From assembly GCA_946480485.1 (NCBI GenBank), contig CAMLJW010000331.1, forward strand, positions 1 to 6,032: 6,032 nucleotides of DNA, written 5' to 3'. Each line of letters starts with the position of its first letter. Positions within the stretch are counted from its first letter, which is position 1. This DNA is from an uncultured Streptomyces sp. (GTDB taxonomy: Bacteria > Actinomycetota > Actinomycetes > Streptomycetales > Streptomycetaceae). Below the pieces are notes generated by a model. The model saw only the letters and a list, made by a program, of their open reading frames with translations. It had not been told where the DNA came from and ran no database searches. Position numbers and translations under genes: made by a program. Shown here piece after piece: positions 1 to 4,341 of this stretch.

Positions 1-990
1 CCCGTCGGCCTGGGTCAGCGCCACGACGAGCGGCTGCTGCCAGTCGGTCATGAACCCGGGGTGCACGTCGGTCTCGAGCACGAGCGAGTTGAGCGTGCCG
101 CCGGGGTGCCAGAACCGGATGCCCTCGTCGTCGATCTGGAAAGCGCCGCCCACCTTCCGGTAGGTGTTCAGGAACGTCATCATCGAGCGCTGCTGGGCGC
201 CGCGGACGTAGATGTTTCCTTCGGTCGCCAGGGCCGCGGAAGCCCAGGAGGCGGCTTCCAGACGATCCGGGAGGGCGGCGTGGGTGTAGCCGCCGAGCTT
301 GTCCACGCCCGTGACGCGGATGGTGCGATCGGTGTCCATCGCGATGATCGCGCCCATTTTCTGCAGGACGCAGATCAGGTCCTCGATCTCCGGCTCGACG
401 GCGGCGTTCGACAGCTCGGTCACGCCCTCCGCCAGGACCGCCGTCAGCAGCACCTGCTCGGTCGCGCCCACGGACGGGTACGGCAGCCGGATCTTGGTAC
501 CGCGCAGCCGCTGCGCAGCCTCCAGGTACTGGCCGTCCGCCCGCTTCTCGATCTTCGCGCCGAACTGCCGCAGCACCTCGAAGTGGAAGTCGATCGGCCG
601 GCCGCCGATGTCGCAGCCGCCGAGCCCCGGGATGAACGCGTGGCCGAGACGATGCAGCAGGGGGCCGCAGAACAGGATCGGAATGCGAGAGGAACCCGCG
701 TGCGCGTCGATGTCCGCGACGTTCGCGCTCTCCACGTGCGACGGGTCGAGGACCAGCTCGCCCGGCTCCTCTCCAGGACGGACCGTCACTCCGTGCAGCT
801 GCAGCAGCCCGCGTACGACCCGTACGTCACGGATGTCGGGGACGTTGCGCAGCCGGCTCGGAGCGCTGCCGAGCAGCGCGGCGACCATGGCCTTCGGTAC
901 GAGGTTCTTCGCACCGCGGACACGGATCTCACCCTCCAGCGGGGTTCCGCCGTGGACAAGGAGTACGTCGTCTGAGCCGTTGACGGTCAT
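1..990 (-). CDS. murA: UDP-N-acetylglucosamine 1-carboxyvinyltransferase MurA (3' end outside window)
   Basis: This cytoplasmic enzyme transfers enolpyruvate from phosphoenolpyruvate to UDP-GlcNAc, the first committed step of peptidoglycan synthesis. The reverse strand is open for 330 codons from ATG at 990-988 to the window edge; the family is usually 420-450 residues, so about the last quarter is missing. Visible landmarks are RGAKN at 25-29 (Lys28/Asn29 correspond to E. coli Lys22/Asn23), SSR at 100-102 (Arg102 ~ Arg91), GGCDIGGRP at 124-132 (Cys126 ~ Cys115, Arg131 ~ Arg120), and PGFMTDWQ at 311-318 (Asp316 ~ Asp305). Keeping Cys at 126 means the fosfomycin target residue is present, unlike the Asp of mycobacterial MurA. 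The start fits the Streptomyces MTVNGSDDVLLV N-terminus, although the upstream GGAACG is only a weak ribosome site. The gene diverges from the YqgE-family gene. In Streptomyces an HU gene commonly lies beyond the murA 3' end (recalled, not visible here). Confidence 0.97.
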   Translation of the reverse strand, partial: MTVNGSDDVLLVHGGTPLEGEIRVRGAKNLVPKAMVAALLGSAPSRLRNVPDIRDVRVVRGLLQLHGVTVRPGEEPGELVLDPSHVESANVADIDAHAGSSRIPILFCGPLLHRLGHAFIPGLGGCDIGGRPIDFHFEVLRQFGAKIEKRADGQYLEAAQRLRGTKIRLPYPSVGATEQVLLTAVLAEGVTELSNAAVEPEIEDLICVLQKMGAIIAMDTDRTIRVTGVDKLGGYTHAALPDRLEAASWASAALATEGNIYVRGAQQRSMMTFLNTYRKVGGAFQIDDEGIRFWHPGGTLNSLVLETDVHPGFMTDWQQPLVVALTQADG

Positions 991-1031
991 GTATCTCGCG
1001 TTCCGATGAGTTGGACAGGGCCGAAGCAGCA

Positions 1032-1037
1032 AGGGTA
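1032..1037 (-). promoter_or_regulatory. candidate -10 element for murA
   Basis: Read on the minus strand the hexamer is TACCCT, which fits the Streptomyces housekeeping pattern TAnnnT. A transcript would start near 1025 and carry a leader of about 35 nt before the murA ATG. A good -35 (TTGACC, minus strand 1078-1073) exists but lies 35 nt upstream, too far to pair with it. The same ten bases, ATTACCCTTG, also precede the DUF3039 gene. This is a weak motif-only call. Confidence 0.25.
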
Positions 1038-1078
1038 ATGGCCGCCCACCCCCCTTCTGGTAGCCCGAGTACGGTCAA

Positions 1079-1109
1079 GCTCCGTCATAGCTTCGCCACA
1101 ACACGGAGC
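1079..1109. repeat. 7-bp inverted repeat in the murA/yqgE divergent region
   Basis: GCTCCGT (1079-1085) and ACGGAGC (1103-1109) are perfect inverted arms separated by 17 bases. A smaller inverted repeat, AAGCT-N7-AGCTT (1077-1093), overlaps the left arm. Lying between divergent genes, it could be an operator or an RNA stem in a leader. No regulator can be named from the sequence. Confidence 0.3.
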
Positions 1110-1143
1110 GTTTCCTATGGGACACACCGGGTTACGGGATGGG

Positions 1144-1172
1144 GGTGTGCTCCACCGGTGCTCCTGCACACC
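1144..1172. repeat. 7-bp inverted repeat with a central palindrome, upstream of the YqgE-family gene
   Basis: GGTGTGC (1144-1150) and GCACACC (1166-1172) are perfect inverted arms around 15 bases, which include the 8-bp palindrome CACCGGTG (1153-1160). The nested symmetry would suit either a protein-binding site or a hairpin. It lies about 125 bp upstream of the YqgE-family start. The role is unknown. Confidence 0.3.
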
Positions 1173-1297
1173 GCCCGTCTCCCACCACCACCCTCGACGA
1201 GGGCTTACCAGGCCACCTCTCTGATCGAACGGCTGCATTCACGCCCGTACCCGGATTGCCTCCCCGCACGCGGTGAAGATGCGGGATCATGTCTGGC

Positions 1298-1870
1298 ATG
1301 ACCGAGGTGTCCTCGCTCACAGGGCGGCTGCTCGTGGCCACTCCCGCCCTGGCGGACGCGAACTTCGACCGCGCTGTGGTGCTGCTCCTCGACCACGACG
1401 AGGAGGGCTCCTTGGGCGTCGTCCTCAACCGCCCCACGCCGGTGGACGTCGGTGACATCCTCGAGGGCTGGGCGGACCTCGCCGGCGAGCCCGGCGTCGT
1501 CTTCCAGGGAGGCCCCGTCTCGCTCGACTCGGCGCTCGGCGTCGCTGTCATCCCCGGCGGCTCGTCCGGCGAGCGGGCTCCGCTGGGCTGGCGCCGCGTA
1601 CACGGCGCGATCGGCCTCGTGGACCTGGAGGCCCCGCCGGAGCTGCTGGCCTCCGCCCTCGGCTCGCTACGGATCTTCGCGGGGTACGCGGGCTGGGGGC
1701 CGGGGCAACTGGAGGACGAACTCGTCGAGGGCGCCTGGTACGTCGTGGAGTCCGAGCCCGGCGACGTCTCCTCCCCGTCCCCGGAAGGCTTGTGGCGCGA
1801 GGTGCTCCGCCGTCAGCGCAGTGACCTGGCGATGGTGGCGACGTATCCGGACGATCCGTCGCTGAACTGA
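1298..1870 (+). CDS. YqgE/AlgH family protein (UPF0301, DUF179)
   Basis: The protein has 190 residues, the usual size for this widespread cytoplasmic family of uncertain biochemical function. AlgH was named for an effect on alginate regulation in Pseudomonas, which does not carry over to Streptomyces. Conserved landmarks are LLVATPAL at 11-18, LDHDEEGSLGVVLNRP at 31-46, FQGGPV at 69-74, HGAIGLVDL at 102-110, GYAGWGPGQLEDEL at 129-142 and GAWYVV at 145-150. I chose ATG 1298 because family members begin about 12-18 residues before the A-x-PAL motif and Streptomyces homologues begin MTEVSS. An in-frame ATG at 1289 would add three residues. Ribosome-site evidence does not settle it: GGGA at 1283-1286 lies 11 nt before 1298, and GGTGA at 1272-1276 lies 12 nt before 1289. 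The gene diverges from murA, and a methyltransferase relic follows at once. Confidence 0.95.
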   Translation: MTEVSSLTGRLLVATPALADANFDRAVVLLLDHDEEGSLGVVLNRPTPVDVGDILEGWADLAGEPGVVFQGGPVSLDSALGVAVIPGGSSGERAPLGWRRVHGAIGLVDLEAPPELLASALGSLRIFAGYAGWGPGQLEDELVEGAWYVVESEPGDVSSPSPEGLWREVLRRQRSDLAMVATYPDDPSLN

Positions 1871-1892
1871 TATGCGTCTCCGGACTTGTCTG

Positions 1893-2186
1893 TGGGCCAC
1901 CGACGTCAACCCGCGTGCTCTGTCCTGCGCCCGCGAACATGTCTGTCGGGCCGCACTTCGCCTGGCGCATCGGCGTCGTGGGCCCCGCCCTGTTTCCCGT
2001 TTCCCGAAGGCCGGGCCGACCTCGTCGTCTGCAACCCGCCCTGGATTCCCGCCCGGCCGACCTCCGCTGTCGAGCAGGGCGTCCACGACGCGGACCGTGG
2101 CCCATGCCGCGGAGGTCACCTCGCTGTGGCGCCTGGGGGCCCCGGTCCAGGCCGGTGACGCCCGTCGCGCAGGCCCGTCGCTGTAA
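1893..2186 (+). pseudogene. relic of a class I SAM-dependent methyltransferase (NPPW type)
   Basis: Four protein fragments in three frames line up, in order, with one methyltransferase of the small-domain/HemK-like type. The first is WATDVNPRALSCAR from 1893, the acidic end of the SAM-binding strand. RIGVVGPALFP follows at 1966-1998 in the next frame. After another frame change come FPEGRADLVVCNPPW and IPARPTSAVEQGV at about 2000-2080, where NPPW is the catalytic (N/D)PP(Y/W) motif. Last is AHAAEVTSLWRL, back in the first frame, running to TAA at 2184-2186. The N-terminal part with the glycine-rich SAM loop is absent. The segment between the NPPW region and the C-terminal tail, roughly 100 residues in homologues as I recall them, is also missing. 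TTTCCCG is duplicated in tandem at 1993-2006; removing one copy restores LFPEGRADLVV in one frame. The gene cannot make a working enzyme. It is not part of the usual murA/yqgE neighbourhood that I recall. Confidence 0.75.
1993..2006 (+). repeat. 7-bp tandem duplication that frameshifts the methyltransferase relic
   Basis: TTTCCCG occurs twice back to back (1993-1999 and 2000-2006). Because 7 is not a multiple of 3, the frame before it (CTG-TTT-CCC) is thrown out of register with the NPPW-encoding frame after it. Deleting one copy gives a continuous L-F-P-E-G-R-A-D-L reading. This looks like a replication-slippage mutation. Confidence 0.7.
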
Positions 2187-2201
2187 CGACGAGCGATTGA
2201 T

Positions 2202-2207
2202 TACCCT
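2202..2207 (+). promoter_or_regulatory. candidate -10 element for the DUF3039 gene, implying a leaderless transcript
   Basis: TACCCT fits the TAnnnT -10 pattern. The expected transcription start, about 7-9 nt downstream, falls at or just before the ATG at 2216. No purine-rich ribosome site precedes that ATG (the six bases before it are GCTCCC), which agrees with a leaderless or nearly leaderless mRNA, a common arrangement in actinobacteria. No convincing -35 is visible. The ten bases ATTACCCTTG recur upstream of murA. Confidence 0.35.
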
Positions 2208-2215
2208 TGGCTCCC

Positions 2216-2500
2216 ATGAGCACTCTTGAGCCCGAGCGCGGGACTGGTACGGGGACCCTGGTCGAGCCGACGCCGCAGACCTCGCACGGCGACGGCGACC
2301 ATGAGCGCTTCGCCCACTATGTCCAGAAGGACAAGATCATGGCTAGCGCGCTGGACGGCACGCCTGTCGTCGCGCTCTGCGGCAAGGTGTGGGTTCCGGG
2401 ACGCGATCCGAAGAAGTATCCCGTGTGCCCCATGTGCAAGGAGATCTACGAGTCCATGGGCTCCGGCGGCGACAAGGGCAAGGGCGGCGGCGACAGGTAA
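2216..2500 (+). CDS. DUF3039 domain-containing protein
   Basis: A 94-residue protein matching the actinobacterial DUF3039 family, whose function is unknown. It has a variable Thr/Glu/Pro-rich N-terminus (1-22), a conserved core GDHERFAHYVQKDKIMAS (27-44) followed by VVALCGKVWVPGRDP (51-65) and YPVCPMCKEIYESM (68-81), and a Gly/Lys-rich tail (82-94). His34, Cys55 and the CPMC pair Cys71/Cys74 are spaced like a small zinc-ribbon site; zinc binding is my inference. There is no signal peptide or membrane segment, so it should be cytoplasmic. I chose ATG 2216 over the in-frame TTG at 2207 because Streptomyces homologues begin MSTLEPE and because the candidate -10 overlaps the TTG. In Streptomyces the gene usually lies close to the YqgE-family gene; here the methyltransferase relic sits between them. 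Confidence 0.93.
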   Translation: MSTLEPERGTGTGTLVEPTPQTSHGDGDHERFAHYVQKDKIMASALDGTPVVALCGKVWVPGRDPKKYPVCPMCKEIYESMGSGGDKGKGGGDR

Positions 2501-2530
2501 CGCCCGGTCGCGGCAGTGCCCGTCGCTCTT

Positions 2531-2550
2531 CTGCGCCGTGCTGGGCGCAG
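2531..2550 (+). terminator. possible hairpin terminator after the DUF3039 gene
   Basis: CTGCGCC (2531-2537) and GGCGCAG (2544-2550) form a perfect 7-bp G/C-rich stem with a 6-nt loop, 30 nt after the DUF3039 stop. No T-run follows, but many Streptomyces terminators lack one. The position fits a terminator; the call rests on the stem alone. Confidence 0.4.
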
Positions 2551-2728
2551 TGCTCGGCGCGGTGCATCGAGTGGGGCTGCTTCCGTACGGCGCTCGGGCC
2601 GTCAGAAGGAGCGTGGCCCGCGGCGTCCCCGGTGAGGGGCGCCGCGGTTTGTCGTGCCTGGGGGCCGGGCGGGGCGGGTGGAGCGGGCTGGCTCTGTGTC
2701 GAACAGGGCTCTTCCAGCGGCCTCGGCG

Positions 2729-2791
2729 GGTTCTGCGCGTTCTGCGGGTTCTAGGGATTCTTCCGGTTCTCCGGTCTCCTCGGTTTCTACA
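2729..2791. repeat. degenerate 9-bp tandem repeat, about seven copies
   Basis: TTCT recurs at 2731, 2740, 2749, 2758, 2767 and 2785, exactly nine bases apart, with a degenerate copy (CTCC) at 2776. The rough unit is GGTTCTnCn. On the plus strand it reads as Phe every third codon but is interrupted by TAG at 2752-2754. On the minus strand it is open and reads as Glu every third residue (EPE, ESL, EPA, ERA, EPA). It is either a small minisatellite or the remnant of a repeat-encoding gene on the minus strand. Confidence 0.6.
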
Positions 2792-3241
2792 TCCAGGCCG
2801 GCCACGACGTCGTCATGTGCCCCGAACAGCAGGTGTACGCGGACACCGCCGGCACGGTGGCGCGAACGAGCCTGTGCCCATCGGCTACGCCTCCTCTGGA
2901 GGGCGTCCACCGTTTTGAGCCCGTACCCTTCCAACTGACCCCCTGTCAGGCCCAGCCCGCGCCCCGCCGCCTCGCCGGGGTCGCGTGGAGCTCGCTACCG
3001 CCCCCGCGGAACGCGACTTCGCCGTTTCGAGCGGCGGATGGCCGCCCACTACAGGCGACTTGACGCCCTTGGAGTGGCCCTGTCGCCCGCCGACGGGACC
3101 CTTTCCGTGGCAGCGGAGACCCGCGGTACTCGGACGCCCGATCGACGGGGCGCCCCCAAACGTGTGAGCCGACTCCCAAGGGGTGTTCCGCGAACCGGCC
3201 GCCCTGCGACGGTGACCTCGTCAGGCGAAAGGCACCCAAGA

Positions 3242-3328
3242 ATGAACGAGGAGTGCCAATTCGCGCTGATCGGGGATGTCATGCGAAATCAGAGCATCTC
3301 GCTGATGTGGGGTACGAATGCCTCCTAG
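3242..3328 (+). other. short ORF (28 codons) upstream of the molybdenum hydroxylase operon, doubtful gene
   Basis: ATG at 3242 is preceded by GAAAGG (3227-3232) at a good spacing of 9 nt. The ORF encodes 28 residues, beginning MNEECQFALIGDVMRN and ending WGTNAS, then stops at TAG 3326-3328. Its base composition is less G/C-rich than the surroundings. It could be a leader peptide, the intact 5' end of a truncated gene, or chance. The protein is not recognised. A near-repeat, CGCTGAT followed by a G-run, occurs at 3264-3275 and 3300-3312 inside it. Confidence 0.2.
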
Positions 3329-3367
3329 CGGACCCTCGCATCGTGGAGCGGGGAAGATGTGCCAGAG

Positions 3368-3398
3368 TTGCCCCGTCCGCCCTGTCAGCACGTACCGT
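3368..3398 (+). promoter_or_regulatory. candidate promoter of the molybdenum hydroxylase operon
   Basis: TTGCCC (3368-3373) and TACCGT (3393-3398) resemble housekeeping -35 and -10 elements, with a somewhat long 19-nt spacer. Transcription would start near 3405, leaving a leader of about 43 nt before TTG 3448. The -10 overlaps the palindrome CCGTACGG (3395-3402), and a distant GTTGCC/GGCAAC inverted pair (3367-3372, 3401-3406) flanks the promoter; either could be an operator. Motif evidence only. Confidence 0.3.
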
Positions 3399-3433
3399 AC
3401 GGCAACACAGGTGGGACCAGGTGGGGCAGCGGG

Positions 3434-3439
3434 AAGGGG
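3434..3439 (+). promoter_or_regulatory. ribosome binding site that fixes the FAD-subunit start
   Basis: AAGGGG lies 8 nt before TTG 3448. It is the only strong purine-rich site near the point where homology to the family begins, and it decides for this TTG over upstream codons in the same open frame. Confidence 0.65.
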
Positions 3440-3447
3440 CAGCCGGT

Positions 3448-4341
3448 TTGACCACGCAGGCACCGCAGGCGGCGCAGGCCGTGATGCTGCCCGCCTCGCT
3501 GGACGAGGCGGTGGCGGCTCTCGCCGCCATGCCGGCCGCCGTTCCCGTGGCCGGCGGCACCGACCTCATGACCGCTGTCAACTCCGGGCAGTTGCGGCCC
3601 ACCGCGCTCGTCGGCCTCGGCCGGATCAGCGAGATCCGCGGGTGGCAGTACCAGGACGGCCATGCGCTGCTCGGCGCGGGCCTCACACACGCCCGTATGG
3701 GGCGCCCCGACTTCGCGGCACTCATCCCCGCCCTGGCGGCCGCCGCCAGGGCCGCGGGCCCCCCGCAGATCCGCAACGCGGGTACTCTGGGCGGCAGCAT
3801 CGCGTCGGCCACACCCATGGGCGACGCGCTTCCGGTGCTCGCCGCCCTGGAGGCGACGATCATCATCGCGGGCCCGGGCGGCGCCCGCCGTGAGATCCCC
3901 GTCTCGCACCTGCTCGCAGGCATGGAGATGCTGCGCGGCGGCGAACTCATCGGCTATGTGCGCGTGCCGCTGCTGCACGCTCCGCAGGTCTTCCTGAAGG
4001 CAACCGGACGGACCGGCCCGGGGCGGGCGATCGCGTCCGTGGCGCTGGTCCTCGACCCCGCCCGGCGCGGAGTGCGGTGCGCGGTGGGCGCCATAGCTCC
4101 GATGCCGCTGCGGCCGCTGGAGGCCGAGCAGTGGGTCGCCTCGCTGATCGACTGGGACAACAACCGCGCGATCGTTCCGGAGGCGCGGGACGCCTTCGGG
4201 GAGTACGTCGCCGCGGCCTGCGTCCCCGACCCCGTTTCCGCCGAGGACGGCTCCGTACAGCCGCTGCCGCCCGCCGTACTGCACCTGCGGCGCACCGTCG
4301 CCGCACTGGCCCGACGAGCACTGGGGAGGGCGCTGTCGTGA
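3448..4341 (+). CDS. FAD-binding subunit of a xanthine dehydrogenase/CO dehydrogenase-family molybdenum hydroxylase (CoxM/XdhB type)
   Basis: This 297-residue protein is the medium subunit that carries FAD and passes electrons from the iron-sulphur subunit to the final acceptor; CoxM-type subunits are about 280-300 residues. The N-terminal FAD domain shows PVAGGTDLM at 33-41, the first FAD phosphate-binding motif. The second is IRNAGTLGGSIASATPMGD at 108-126, in place of the usual TxGGN. The C-terminal domain (about 175-290) includes FLKATGRTGPGRAIASVAL at 182-200 and CAVGAIAPMPLRPLEAE at 211-227. TTG 3448 is chosen from its ribosome site and because similarity to homologues begins near residue 10. 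The frame stays open upstream to about 3253, but that part resembles no family member. The stop overlaps the next start by four bases (GTGA), so translation is coupled. Substrate cannot be inferred from this subunit. Confidence 0.92.
   Translation: MTTQAPQAAQAVMLPASLDEAVAALAAMPAAVPVAGGTDLMTAVNSGQLRPTALVGLGRISEIRGWQYQDGHALLGAGLTHARMGRPDFAALIPALAAAARAAGPPQIRNAGTLGGSIASATPMGDALPVLAALEATIIIAGPGGARREIPVSHLLAGMEMLRGGELIGYVRVPLLHAPQVFLKATGRTGPGRAIASVALVLDPARRGVRCAVGAIAPMPLRPLEAEQWVASLIDWDNNRAIVPEARDAFGEYVAAACVPDPVSAEDGSVQPLPPAVLHLRRTVAALARRALGRALS

Larger units (their letters stand above)
2551..3367. other. long region with no convincing gene
   Basis: Several ORFs of 60-110 codons cross this stretch, but none shows a recognised motif, a good start with a ribosome site, or the strong G/C third-position bias of the flanking genes. 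A minus-strand ORF at 2934-2602 (110 codons, TTG start, no ribosome site) is rich in Glu/Ala/Pro only because it crosses a 9-bp tandem repeat. A plus-strand stretch at about 3008-3115 reads RRFERRMAAHYRRLDALGV, which could be a fragment of a decayed gene, but I cannot place it in a family. A short ORF at 3242-3328 is listed separately. The region may be a deletion scar or decayed genes between DUF3039 and the molybdenum hydroxylase operon. Confidence 0.5.

Noticed and set aside
61..975. 304-codon plus-strand ORF
   Set aside because: It is the antisense shadow of murA, whose minus-strand translation matches the family with its catalytic residues. The plus-strand product has no recognisable motif.
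1073..1078. TTGACC on the minus strand as the murA -35
   Set aside because: The hexamer is good, but no TAnnnT lies 16-19 nt downstream; the candidate -10 is 35 nt away.
2602..2934. 110-codon minus-strand ORF as a gene
   Set aside because: It has a TTG start without a ribosome site, many GAA/GCA codons unusual for this genome, and an acidic composition explained by the 9-bp tandem repeat. Kept only as a finding.
3015..3040. GCCGTTTCGAGCGGC as a tRNA T-arm
   Set aside because: The loop does not register with a 5-bp stem as TTCRANY requires, and no acceptor, D or anticodon arms surround it. No other tRNA was found on either strand.
3253..3447. Upstream extension of the FAD subunit
   Set aside because: The added residues show no family similarity, have mixed codon use and lack a ribosome site. 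TTG 3448 has AAGGGG at 8 nt.
4077..4337. Upstream extension of the [2Fe-2S] subunit within the same open frame
   Set aside because: It overlaps the conserved C-terminal part of the FAD subunit. GTG 4338 has a strong ribosome site and the typical 4-base overlap.
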